Source: Cotesia glomerata (taxonomy: Eukaryota; Arthropoda; Insecta; Hymenoptera; Braconidae). From it: 64,000 nt of DNA. The notes beneath the pieces were generated by a model. It had not been told where the DNA came from. It made no database searches and saw only the letters and a program-made list of their open reading frames with translations. Below, one piece after another: positions 47,400 to 60,900 of the stretch; the stretch's first letter is position 1; every line of letters starts with the position of its first letter. The DNA is taken from NCBI RefSeq assembly GCF_020080835.1, contig NC_058158.1, forward strand, positions 31,886,305-31,950,304, given 5' to 3'. The translations under genes were made by a program, and so were the position numbers.

Positions 47400-50300
47400 T
47401 TAATGTTTCTCCTGTTTCTCTTCGTTGATGTGTTTCAAGAAAAAGGTAACCTTTACTTGTTCGATATGTCGACATAATTTCATTGCTATATTTGTGCGTA
47501 ATTTCATGTGCTCCGTAAGTGAAGGTAAATTTAATAATAGAAATGCCAAGCCATCAATTTCCTGTAATACAAAAAAATGAATTTAATTATTCGAAATTGT
47601 CGACCATGGAATATAAAAGTGATAATAATCGTACACAATAACAATACATTTTTTATAATAAAATAATATTTACCTCTTGTTTAACTCTGTATGCAATATC
47701 TTTGCAGTCATTAGTCTTACGAAGATACCTAAATACATCATCAACACTCCAAAATAGTGGATTTATGTTAAGTTTTTGAATTTTTAGGCGTTTAGCTGCT
47801 GGTTTGGCTTGCTCTGCTTCAGGATCAGTGTTATCAGATTCATTACAATCTTCCCAGTGACGTTCACGTTTTTTTGTTTTTGTTTTATTTTTGACTACTT
47901 TATTGTATTTATTACTGTTATTAGCAACAGTATTGCTATTTTTACTTTTATTAGTATCACTGATGGGACTATCAGCACTATTCTTACTTTTGCGATCATT
48001 AAATGAGCTACGAGAATCATCAGAAGCATTGCTCGAAGGAACTTCAGTTTTGATATCATCAGATTTGTCCGATTTGTGTAAATCTTTTTCAATCATTACG
48101 TCTGTTTCAGACAAAGAAGGTTTGCTATCAAAGTCTTCAATCTCTTCTTTAGGCATGTCTGTAGATGAATAAGGCACCTCGTCATCTTGATCAGGTTCAG
48201 GTGAATTCTTTGGTTTGCCATCAATACGTTTCTTGCGTCGTTTTTTACCCCATGGTTTTGTTTTAGCTTCCATAATACTTGTATATCCTTTAGGTTTTCC
48301 TCGCTTACCGATTACTATAATTAAAAGAAAAAAAAAATTGTTTTAACATTCCATGGAGAATTTTTTCAGTAATAAAAATATAAAATTTTACTCACAGTAT
48401 TTAGTTTTAGTTGATCGATTACATCTATCAGGACAGTCATCCTCAGGAATTTGTTTTGGGCCAAATAAATTGGGACAGACACTTAATTTTTGGCAAACAG
48501 CTCTACAAAATTCTGACACCATTTCACCAGAACTAACAACCGCAACACTTGCACGGTAAGTATTGTTTTTATGTTTAGCTTTTAAAACTTCTAGATGATA
48601 ACCAGGTTGAGGCTTGGTATCACATTGAAGAACTTTTAAAATCCGAGCACTACGATAACCAACGGATACAATCATTGAAAGTACTTCTTTCATCACAAGA
48701 TTAACCCGTCCAGGACCCACGGATTTGGGTAAATTAGCAAGTTTTCCTTTAGAAATCATTGGACCCGTGAAGCAACGGTAATTAAAATAAATTTTAGGAC
48801 ACCACGAAGAGGACCGTGATTCGGGTATAGGTAAATCAATGGTAGTTTTCTTAAAATCTTCTTTCTCAGGTCTTTCTAATTTTTTGCATACTTCTTTAAA
48901 ATCTCTTGGTGGTTTCAGAGGATAGTGATTAGATTCACACCAACCAACGGGGAATATTTTCAGCGAGTGCATGTGAACAACATGCACAGCGCGTGTTTTA
49001 TGATTGTCAAGTGTTATCCACAATAAATCTTCGGTGATGTTGCTGATATGACCAGCGCAAATTCTATTGTCGTTCAGCGGATCAACAGCTTCAAGATGCA
49101 TACCTACTTCAAAGCCTGTTTCAATTGCAGATTCTCGTGAATAAAATAATTCTTTAGGTGCAGCTGTTGTATTCGTATCAGCCAAATATACATCCCAATT
49201 AAACTCACTGGGATTATGCAACCCCCAGCCTTTGGGAGCAGTTAATTTCAAGTCATGTTCTTTAGACCAACCTACTGGGAATATGTAAGGATGGTTTGCT
49301 GTGCAAAGCCATGTGGTTTTTTCATCATACGAATACATCGGATCGTAGCAATTACTCTTCTTATTTGGACTAAATGTGTCTAATTCAACGAGGAAATATA
49401 AGTCGTCGAATACTTTTACTACGGTTGCTGGCGATATCTTGGTGTGAGTAGTAGGCCAGACTGCCTCTAATTTCATACCAATAGTGAATTTATGACGAGG
49501 AGGAGATTGTGTGTTGTTGAATAAATTCAATGAAGTTGGCTGATTTTGCAGTCCACTTTCTATCAACTCTTTCCACTCTTCATAGGTATGAGTGTCTACT
49601 ATCGAACTTGGTGGTTCTAAAAACCAACTCGAGTTTGATTGAACACTGAAACCGAATTCATGGAGAGAATCTGAAGTACAAAATACCCAGAAATCTTTAA
49701 TTGGTGCTTTAGAATTATTTGGTACATCATAGCGTAATAAAAGTCGTCCTCCAACATTTCTTATTATCTAAAATATAAAATAATAATAATAATAATAATA
49801 ATAGTATTGATTAAATATTGTAAAAATTGAAAATTTTATTTAATAATTATTCTGTTAAATGTGATGTACTTACAGTAGCAATCCATAATTTATAGGGATG
49901 AAAGAAATCACTGACTTCAACCTTCATTCCTTGTTTTATTCTATCAGCCATACTTAGTTCTTCCTGAAAAATGAAAATAAAATTAGCAATGTAATTTAAT
50001 AGAATAAAAATAAATAAATAATTTAATAAAGGTTGCTTTGATCAATAACTTACCCCAGACAACACCTGTACAGGTATTGATTTCGCAGAGCCTAGAAAAT
50101 CTCCAAGTTTTTCTAAACAATCTGGAGACTTTTGTAAAATTACATCTGGTGGCTCTAATTTCTTATTATTTCCCAGACACCATCCCAGCTCATGGCCGGT
50201 TTCTTTTTTTAGGTTGAACCAAAATTCGAGTGATTTATCATCGCTGCCGAAGTATCTCAGTCTTAATAAGGATTCACAGGCAACAACAATCGTGGCTATC

Positions 50301-51093
50301 CAGTATGAACATTCTTCATTCGTACTTTTAGATGTTGGAACTTCAAGTGCCATTCCTATTTCAATTTCACTTTGAAGAGTTAATTCTACATGTGGAAACA
50401 TTATTTGTGGTACTTCCATGCTCTCCGTAGCATCCAGATAATCTTGCCATACAAATCCATCATCTATAACTGTTTATAAATAAACAATTTTAATTTTTAT
50501 CAATAAATACGATGTTAATTTTTTTTTTTTTTTTTTTCCAGTATTAATTAGTTATTTAATGGAAAAAAAATTTTTCATGATAAACAATTTAATTTAAAAA
50601 ATTATAATTTTTTTTTAAACAAAAAAATTTGAGTTAAAATATTTTTCTCAATATTTAAATTCTTCGCAAAAAAATAAAATATTTTTCTTTAAACAAGTCA
50701 TTAAAAATTATTGCAATAAGTTATCTCAACACCTATTGTAAAAAACTTTCAATGAGTCAACGAAAAAAGGGGAAAAATATATATATATATATATCTTTGT
50801 ATAGATATATATAGTTTTGAAAATGCATGACGTAGAAATATACCAAATATATCAAATAATTATCAAAAAGTAGTTTTTAAAAGTTAAATTAATAAAAAAA
50901 AGTTTCTTCAATTTTTATATAATTACATAATCTGAAAAATTTAATGAGTATTAATAACTTATCTATAGTAGCGCATAATGTATTATACATATATAATAAT
51001 TTATAATTATAAAAAAAAATGAAAATGAAAACAAAAATGTAAATTACCATCGTCCAACATATTGTCTTGCATTTGATTTTTGTCCAATTCCAT
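47400..51093 (-). CDS. Sfmbt: Polycomb protein Sfmbt (four MBT, SLED, SAM)
   Basis: Nuclear Polycomb-group protein. In Drosophila it partners PHO in the PhoRC complex, recruits PRC1 via its SAM domain, and its MBT domains bind mono- and dimethyl-lysine. Exons: 51093-51048, 50469-50054, 49963-49874, 49767-48396, 48314-47674, 47561-47400, about 908 aa. MBT1 begins near FVWQDYL (residue 20). MBT2 contains IKQGMKVEV, MBT3 FTIGMKLEAVW and IFPVGWSKEH, MBT4 FEVGMHLEAVDPLNDNRICAG and IFPVGWCES. A SLED/DUF3588 region follows (CPKIYFNYRCFTGPMISKGK), then a Lys/Ser/Asp-rich linker and a C-terminal SAM domain (FWSVDDVFRYL to MKLCRHIEQVK). The leader exon contains an in-frame TGA, so coding starts at 51093. 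No N-terminal FCS zinc finger, as in Drosophila Sfmbt, is found. Confidence 0.92.
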
Positions 51094-52436
51094 GATAATG
51101 GATCACAATCTAAACATAAACAGAAGCGCAAATCAATTAATAAAAATTACGAGGAATCTTAAAGAAACATAACTTAGTGCATATTCATAAATTTCTTATT
51201 TTTCATTTTACAAGAGAGTGAAAATAAAGTTTATTTTTTGTAATTTACTCACCGAAAATCCCTCTAACAGTTTATTTGTCTATTACAATTGAATTGCAAT
51301 GAATAATTTTAATGAATTTACTATTAAATTTTCATAAGTTGCACGATATAAATGTTGATTTTTTATCATTTATTTTTTTACCTCAAGTAATGTATAAGTA
51401 TAAAGACATGGATATGTTAACAGCGCAAGTTATTCTGCGCTTGTGAAACACTCGAACGGCCAACAAAAGGTTTGAATCCATTCCGATTTCACCATTCCTT
51501 TATTTTATGTACTCTGTGTGTTCACTCCGGGTTGATCGAAGCTAGCGCTAGGGGTGACAGTTTTGGGAACTTTATGACGAATATTTTACATGAAATTCTC
51601 CATAAGACACGAGCTCTGTCTAAAAACGTGGAACTTCTTGATGAATCACGGATATACACAGACATTGAATACACTCACAAAAAATATGTGTGTATTAATT
51701 GTGCTCGCAGCGAATAATTGCAAGTGTAATGAGTATGATTTGTTCATTTTGCACTTATTAATTCATCCAATACATTATTAAATCATTTTTTTATATGAAA
51801 ACTAATTCATCATTCACTAATAAATAATTTTTTTTTTAATAGAATATCAATGGCGACTAAATTTGTGTAACTTTAAGATAATTAGGTTAATAAAATTTAT
51901 GTATTCATAATTTGCGTAATACAAAAGAGAGATTTAGAAATTTTCATTTCTTTAAATGAATAAAAAACTAAACAATTAACGGCAGAAAAATTTAAGTATT
52001 ACGACGCATATTTTTTCAGCCACATAAATAATCTTTAATTTTAAGTAAATAATTTAACTGGAACAAAAGTCGACATTTTCAAATAAAATAGCGCGAGTTG
52101 TACATTTTCTTAGAAGGGAGGAATGAAAGAAAATGAGGAATAAGGAATTGAAACGGACGAAATATGAAAAAGTCGAAGAGCAAAATAGCTATTCTAGACA
52201 AATTTAACAATGTTTTTTTGATAAATTACTCATATAATATTAAATAATCAAATGATAACACAAAAAAATATTGAAGAGAAATATTTTTTCTATCAACAAA
52301 CTTTAAATTGTGGGTAAGTAATAACTGTTTTTTAGAGATGATAAAAAAATAAAAGTTGTTGACATTGAAATTTATATTTTTGAATTGATACTTATTTTTT
52401 TACAGTAATTGCTGAGTAAATAAATAATTTACAAAA
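51094..52436. promoter_or_regulatory. Bidirectional promoter interval of Sfmbt and the release factor gene
   Basis: Start codons diverge across 1.34 kb. On the Sfmbt side, an acceptor (ATGTTTAG) at 51110 implies an untranslated first exon farther up. On the plus side, GTG|GGTAAGTA-type donor sequence at 52311-52319 and a TTTTTTTACAG acceptor ending at 52405 define a leader intron of the release factor. Open frames at 51470-51780 have no domain character. Confidence 0.55.
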
Positions 52437-53735
52437 ATGTTATTTTTTGTATATGGATGGAGATTCGGACGACGTTGGTCCCGTGAAATTTTAGATTTTA
52501 ATAATTCGAGGACGAATTTTAACATTAACCTCAATAGTAGAATTTTAGAATGCAATACTTTTTGTACGAAAGTAAATTTAGCGCTGCCTGAAAAAAATGT
52601 TAAAAAATATATAACATCTCTTACCGAAAGCTATAAAGTCCGATCAAAAGATGACGAGCTGTTGACGACGATTATTAAGCAAAGAGAGGTAGTTACTTTA
52701 TTAGACAACCGGATACTTATTGAAGAAAATATCAAAAGTCTTGAAGAACTTGGTAACTTACTTTTTTATAACTTGTTTACAACTAATTAAGGCAATATAT
52801 TTAATGAATGATTAATTAATGTATTGTGTTAATTTATAGGGAAAAATGACGAAGAAATGAAAAAGTTAGGCCAAGATGAGTTCATTGCATATCAAGAAAG
52901 CTTGAATAAACTAGATGAAGAAATATTAGAAGCACTAGCTGACAATATTGGTAAAGATTACTGTCGGGATGTTATATTTGAGATAACAGCTGGTGTAGGT
53001 GGTCAGGAAGCAATGTTATTTTGTTCTGATTTATTTAAAATGTATCAAGGATACTTTGAGTACCTGGGTTTCACTTATCAGCCACTGGGTGTTGATAAAG
53101 AAAACGGAATCGATGGAATAAGACACGCAACTATATTAGTATCTGGTGATCGTGCTTTTGAATTACTAAGACATGAAGGTGGTGTTCACCGGGTTCAAAG
53201 AATTCCAGCGACAGAGCGAGCTGGCAGAGTGCATACATCTACAGTTACTGTTGCTGTGTTACCACAACCTACAGAACTAGAAGTCAATTTGCCGGAGAAA
53301 GATTTAAAAATAGAAACAAAACGTTCTACTGGTGCTGGTGGTCAGAGTGTCAATAAAACTGAGTCTGCTGTGAGGATTGTCCATCTTCCAACGGGAATTG
53401 CTGTCGAAGCGCAGTCTGAGCGGGCCCAGATACAAAACAAAAGGATAGCGTTACTTAAATTGCGATCGAAACTTTATGAAATGCAATTGAATGACCAAAA
53501 ATCAACGACCGCTGCAATGCGTAAAAAACAACGTGGTATGAGCCAAAGGAATGAAAAAATACGTACCTATAACTTCAGTCAAGATCGTATTACGGATCAT
53601 CGGATAAGTAATGGCACGATGCACAATTTGAAGGTTTTTATGGAAGGTGGTGAAGACTTGAAAGATCTACAGGAAAAGCTACAAAATCATTTCCAGCTTA
53701 AAGTTTTACAAGAAGCTATTGAGAAGTGTAAATAG
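52437..53735 (+). CDS. mRF1: Mitochondrial peptide chain release factor 1
   Basis: Class I translation release factor for UAA/UAG codons in mitochondria (mtRF1a/MTRF1L type). Exons 52437-52752 and 52840-53735 give 403 aa. The catalytic GGQ loop is in RSTGAGGQSVNKTESAVR, which promotes peptidyl-tRNA hydrolysis. The PCRF domain contains ITAGVGGQEAMLFCSDLF. The codon-recognition region has GGVHRVQRIPATERAGRVHTS. The basic C-terminus contains RKKQRGMSQRNEKIRTYNFSQDRITDHR. The N-terminal ~50 residues are basic and aromatic-rich, in keeping with a mitochondrial presequence. The start ATG (AAAAATG) sits in an exon with a leader acceptor 31 bases upstream. Confidence 0.95.
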
Positions 53736-54909
53736 TGATGAATTATTTAATGCTGTACATAAGGTAAATTTAAATAAATAAGTCGTTAATTATAATTAAA
53801 AATTTATATTTTATTATATTATAATAGTATTGATAGCGTAGTTAATTATTAAATTAATTTACAACAATAGGATCCAATGATTTATTTTGAAAAACATACA
53901 ACAAGATTATCGTTTAACCGCGTGCCGCACATAATTTTAAATGGAAGGCACACAATTTTACATACCGTCTTAAATATTATGATACATTAATTTACAAAAT
54001 TAACATTAGTTGTTATTTAATTATTTATCATAAGAATAATTAAGTTTTAGTTATCTCAAATCGATGAATTTACAAAGTGAGAATATCAACATAGGTAGTT
54101 ATTTATTTACTAATTGATTTTAATATTATTTAAAGTTATGTTATTATAAAATCCTATCTATTGATTTGAGAATGCAATATCCGATGAACTCGTGATAAAA
54201 TATTAGTTAAAGTGACAAATGTATTTATTAATACTTTAATTAATTCATTAAGAAACTTACGGAATTTTATTTAAATTCTGTACAATCTTCATTTTTTATT
54301 TTTAATTGATTGAATATCCATTTAATGGTCCATTTAAATTTTAGTATTGAAGGATTTGTTTAATCATCGTTATTATTATTAATATTAATTTTGTTTTTAT
54401 AAGTACACTAAAGTACTTTGATTAACAAAAACACCAGGTTTTATGACCGGCGGACTTTAAATTTGTTAATTATTATTAATCACTATTTTTATTCTTATTT
54501 ATCTATTATTTTAATTTAATTATAATTAATAATATACTCTTGTAAGAAAATTAACAGTTACATTAGCGTTCACAAAATTACTTCCTTTTTTATACATAAT
54601 ACGTGCAACAATTTGTAAATTTTATTCTATAGAATACTTATATTTTACGCTGTACATCATTAATTTATTTAAACCGTGACGTTTAATTTTTTAAACAATT
54701 ATTATTAATATATATTTATATTTTTTTTTTATTCAAAAAGCACTCGGATCCAAATTTAGCAACTAATATTTCTTGCGATCGACGCAATAAATACAAGTTC
54801 AATTAAATTTAATTTTACCTTATCAAAAATTTGACATCGGCTCTGAACCGTTTGTGGAAAGTTATAAATCTAATTTTATAATTATACTTACAATTATTAA
54901 TAAAAATGT
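53736..54909. other. Non-coding convergent 3' flanks of mRF1 and the alpha2/delta gene
   Basis: AT-rich, with no frames of interest. AATAAA motifs for mRF1 lie at about 53775-53781. The rest is probably 3' UTR of the minus-strand alpha2/delta gene. Confidence 0.5.
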
Positions 54910-57900
54910 TTAAGTACGTATTAGCCTCGTAATGGTAATTACCGAAATAATAGATATTAGAAGACCTGAATTAGGTCTTATCGTCGACGCGAGACCACAC
55001 TGATCTTTTATTTCACTTTCTTGAAGATGGTTTCTGATACAAGACAACGGTCTTCGCCGTTTCATATTTGTAGATGCTTTTTGGCAAGCCAGTGTGGTAT
55101 TGAAATAAATAACTTCTACAGGTTCTATATCCACATACGGCTCTGCTGTATTAGGACAATTTAAATCGACAACTATTAATAACATGTTACTGAAATCGAC
55201 CGGTTGTACAACGTACGGTCGAGTACACCCTTTACCCGTGTCTAGGTCGACGTCATAAACCTTTGTCGACTCGTTTTTCAATAAATAAAGGTAAACTTCT
55301 TTATCACAAGATTGCGGTTTAGTTCTATTTATAATTACTCGATCGTCGTAAGTTTTTTCTCCTTTGTCTTCCGACGATCTGTCATCATGATCTTCATAAT
55401 CATTATGACTATGTTCTTCTTCGCTTTCATAATCAAAAGTATGTCCATACGCATAATCAGATTGCCAAAATCCTACTTTAGCCCATGTCCATACTAATTG
55501 AGCCAGCAACCAACTTGCAGCTTTTTGCATCATTCTTATGGGCTGCAAAATATTGATCATTATTTCAATTATTCAATTATTAAAGAATGAAATAAATTTT
55601 TATAGAAAAAAATTCTTACCGTAAAAAGTACACTACCGCAATTTGGATTTGCAATTTGTTTAAAACACACACCTTGATAATCATATACTCTAATTTTATT
55701 AAAAATACCTTCATCAACTAAGCTATTCATCACAGGGCCTCTAACTTGACCAAAAAATTTTCCAGCATCCGCCTCAAGTTTCGAAGCTATTACGTATCCA
55801 TTATTATCAATCAAATAACAAGCTAAGCTGCTATCATTACAATTACGAGGACAATTCGTTGCTTTGTCGCAAGTCGATGTGATATTGTGAAAAAGTTTTC
55901 GAAGAGCTGTATGCTGAAATTGAAATCCAACTACTGCAGCTGGAGCTTTGGCATTTCCTTGACCTAATCAAACAAAAATTTTTTTCATGATCATGACAAT
56001 AAAATTATTGAAACATAGATTAATGAATTACCTATAAAAATAGCTCGACTAGCCGTGACGAGAGTTGTATTGTCTGCTCCTTCTTCATCAAGAGGCACCG
56101 AGAATACAAAGCTGTCTGGTTGAACATAGTATTGCTCAACAGCACGCTTGTACCAAATTTCATCAATAGCACGTGGATATAGTCTGCTAAAATGTTCATG
56201 GGGTGGTGTTGCAGATTCTTCCGAGTCATCCAATGGAAAATCTTGCCATCTGGTCAAGCCACTGTGAGTTGCCATAAATGCAAGTGTAAATCCGAAACGT
56301 TGTTGGAATTGTTTCCTACAAAGAAACTAATATTAGTTTTTATTCATATTAAACAAACGAACTTATTTTTTAATTTATAGAATCAGTAATTAATAAATTT
56401 ATTTTTCAATGTCGAATTAATGTTGTCTGTTGTGAAATGAGGATTGTTGAGTTAACTGAATTACAATACATCAATCGATTAATCCAATATATATTTACTA
56501 CATAAAATGAATTAACTTCTTTGGTAGTTGTATTATGTTTCCGAATCACTTGGTTATTGAGCCTGTAAAAACACTTGAAACCTATCTGCGGTGGACCCTC
56601 TATACGAAAATAATATTTATAATGGAGTGCTGATGTAAAATAATACATGTACTTCAGTCAATCGAATATTGATCATTATCCAGGAAATTTTCCAGGAGTA
56701 AAACGATGATGATGGATTAAAAAGAAATTTTGTTTAAGGGAGTTAGGAAATTTGGGTAATGATGTCATCAGGGGAATAAATAATTATTAATGATAAAGAT
56801 AAATTATTACTAAAAAACATAAGGTGCGATGTGAAGGCGTTACCTGGGCAGGAGGTTCATCAGCCTAGCTAAAGGTCTGCATGGCGTTAAAGTTGTAAAT
56901 ATTAGTAAATAAAAGTGCATTCTAGTGTATTAATGACTATTCGATATTTTAAAATAAAAAGTGTGTTACTCATAATAATATTGAATTGAAATATTATTTC
57001 AAATATCCACGACGTTATTAAATTGTTAATTTTTAATGACGTGTGTTTGATGGGACTCCAAACTGTCCTTACTCATTATTTCCGAGTTAACATGATTTTT
57101 TTGTCACTATTTCAGTTTATTAATCTAAATATTTGCAGGTTGTTTTTAATAAAAATTCTTAATATATAAACGCGGAAGTACTTTTACATTAATTATTTTA
57201 ACTCTTACCCTTTTTCTTCGCGAGTCTGGTTGATGTTTGCAAACCATTCGGTTACCTTAGCATCATGAACCAGACTTTGTAAAAGTACTCTATCACAGTA
57301 ATATGAATTTTTATCCGAAGTATTTGGATTAGCTAAAAAATAAAATTACATTTAATTAATTTATTAATTAATTTTTTTTTTTTTTAATTAAAAATAATTA
57401 AAATTCTTACAATGTGATCCTGAACTAGCAGAACCAGAGACAGAATATTCCGGTGGTTGAGACGGCAACTTTCTGTCGCTCCAAAACCATCCCGGCTGGC
57501 GGGTACGTGTCAAAAAATGCACAAGCAATTGTTCTGAAGAATTGTATTTATCTTTATGTGCATCTTCATAATGATACCTGTAATTAATTATATTGAAAAA
57601 TTTTATAAATTATTTTTTAAGTCAGTGGTACCTTAAAATTTAATGAACTTACTTGCAATAAATCCAATCTGGATGTATCCGCCAGTTGCTATCCGCAAAA
57701 TAATCTGTCGCATTTTGTCCTAAAATAAAATAAATCATTTAATTTAATCACTTTCTTTATCAATTACCCGGCTTTGTAATTTGTAATTGGGGTTAAAGTA
57801 ATTAATCTAATACCATTAACATGAGCGCGATGTATTTCTTCAGTGGCATGAACACGATAGCTACCGTGACCGTGTTCTGGCAAAGAAACCACCAATGTAA

Positions 57901-60900
57901 AGGGCGTATTATCAATAGCAGTGTAATCATATTTTCTCTTAACTCTCCCGACTCGTTTCTAAAAATAAGAACGCATCCATTAAACCATCACACAATATAG
58001 TTATCTAATAAAAATAATCAATAAAATAAACATAATATGAATATTAATGATATTCAAATTACCATGTCGTCGTAGTGATATTTCGTGTGTAGTATTACAC
58101 TGCCGTTCAACTGATCAATAACCTCGTCCCGAAACTTGAACATGATTCAATTAATTAAACTTCCATATAAATAATTAATTTGATAAATAAATAAAAATAC
58201 TTACCGTCAATATACCTTCGTCAAATTCACGTGGACCTCTACCCGAGTCCATTAATTCAACTTCAGCCATATCGACAGCATTGTATGATGGCTTTAGTAT
58301 GCCTTGAAACTTTAATCAAAGTTTTTTCATTAATTTTTTTTTTATTATAAGTAATTTGTTTGTAAAATAAAAAAATAATTACCACTGGCCTAAGATCGGG
58401 ATGAATGAGAACGTAACCATTATTAGTCACGATAAAAGAATGTCCATTAACGCCCAACTGTAATTAAAAGTAAACAATTAATATTTGAACGCTAAATTTC
58501 AGATAATAATTTAAATAAAAATTACCATATGTGGCATCATAAGTTTTTGGATTTCTTGTATCGGTACATCCGTCCCAGCGACTCCGAGTAAATTAGCAAC
58601 TCTACTCTGGAATTATAATTGAAAGATTAGTAAAATAAAAAAAATACTAAACTATAAAAACAACTGTTTAATTACATGTGTTATTAGTTTAAGCAAATCT
58701 ACTGTAATTAATATTAATGAATAACTATTATTACAATAAATCTAAGACTGGTCTATTTAAAAATAATCTAAATGTAGTACGTTTAATATTAATTAATAAT
58801 AAATACTAAAAATAATTCGATATACTTAATTACATAAATATCTACTTTTTATATCAACTTTTTAAAATCATTAGCAGACGCTATCCTATTATTAATAAAT
58901 CTATTTAATGACACTCTCATTATAAAACTTAATGTGTATATTAAAGATTAATTAAAATTATTCTAATACTTCTAACAATCAGTCATTTATAAAAACTTAT
59001 TATTTATTTACGATCAGTGTGATTCATTAAAGGTTGCGTTATTTATATTTATTATGTATTAATATCTCGCAAAATCAATCACCACTTCGAGCTTTTTAAA
59101 AATAAATATCATATTCGCTCTTCAATCCAATAGTATCTAGGCAGGACCTTCTACTCGTTGACAACGGGTATCACTAGCTTTGTAATCCTAAACCTACCTA
59201 ATTACAAATAACTAATTTTAAATTTGATTTAAATAAATAAATAAAAAAAAAAAAAAAAATAAATAAAAAAAAGATAGCAGAAAGACGAGCGTAGACCTAT
59301 AAAATAATTAACGTAAGTAGCCGACGATCCTCATTCCTTTAAAAAATTTTCGTGACTCTTTTTCATATTGATTTTGTTAGTTTTAATAAAATAAATTTGA
59401 GTTATCAACGTAGATCAGACATTAATTACAGGAGAGAACAGTTATAGGCTCGTCGGTTACACGCCATATCTATGAAAATAAAAAATAAAATCCAAGATTC
59501 TCAAATTGACAGGGAACGTTTATGCATATATGTATATAATAAAAAATGTTGTTTTTTGTTTGGCTGCCAACCTCTCTAGTCTGAGCCACCCAGTAAGCTT
59601 CTTTAATCAGCACCATCTCGGTGATATTCTGTGGACAAATATGGACTTGCATACAAACAAAATATTCTTCAAATTATTTATATCTATCTCCTCATTTTTA
59701 TATCTTTAGTTATAAATAATTATAATTCTTTAACTTTCATTCATCCATCCTTTGGTTATTATTCTCACCAAAATTTATTTTTTATCATTAAACAATGATA
59801 ATAATTATAACAAATCTTACCGCATTTTTCCTTCGGTCGAATACAGGAATACTGACAGATGTCATCAATTGATACTCCTGTAAATCAGGATCTTGATGAT
59901 CATGATATTGTTTTTTAGGTTTATGAGCAAACCGACGATCTCTCTGATCTTTAGAATTGAATAAATTTCTATCTCTACGATAAGCTAGGAATAATTCTTT
60001 TTGTTTTTCACACTCTTTTTGTTCCCAAAGCCAGTCTGTCATTTTAGGATCAGTTATATCTGCGTATACTGGTGTCCATATAGTTGGATGATCGTCTTTG
60101 CGTAATACCAGAGGTCTTGCCATTACTGGTACATAATTTAATACCTAAAAATATAATAATTAAAAATTTCATCATTAATATTGTAAATAATCATTGCGAA
60201 AGGTTAAAAAAAATTAGTCAATTAATTATTATTAATTATACCTGCTCTCTAACTTCAGCATAAGTAGACAAATGCACATAATAACCCCTATTAGCACATG
60301 CCATCCACTTAACTTCTCTGACATCAGTAACTTCTCTACCTATCAAATAAGTGAACACTCTTACAGGCATATCAATTTTGTCTGGTTCGTCGGTATTATT
60401 CCAATTCCACTCTTGAAATATTTCCTTGTAATTATATGGTACTCCATCAGTTATAAGCATTATCGCTTGATTACAAGCAGCTCCTTCTTTATTTAGTCGA
60501 AAACGCTCGAGTAATCTAAACGATTGCGTCAATACAAGTGAAAAATTGGCGATCCTATCTGTTTTAATAGTTTCTATAGCTTCTTTTAATTCACGAACAT
60601 TCGCCAAATTAGCTTGCACAAGAGTATCATTAAAACAGGGAACTACCTCATGAGTTTCATTGGAAAATAGAATAATGTTTACGAAATCATTATTCCCGAG
60701 TGTGTCTAAAATATTATTGACCACGTGTCGCGCTATTTCACGTCGAATTCCAGTCATACTACCCGACACATCGACTAATATTAGAATGTCCTTAGGACTT
60801 GTGGCAGCTTCAATGTACCAGCCACGTGTCCTACAATCAAACAAGTCAACTGGCTTAGGATTCCACGTTGTCGCTGGGTATTGACGCATGAAACCCGTAA

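Noticed and set aside
58610..59570. Additional alpha2/delta exons in the intron below the cassette
   Set aside because: No in-frame conserved block with paired splice sites besides the exon candidate at 59572-59628.
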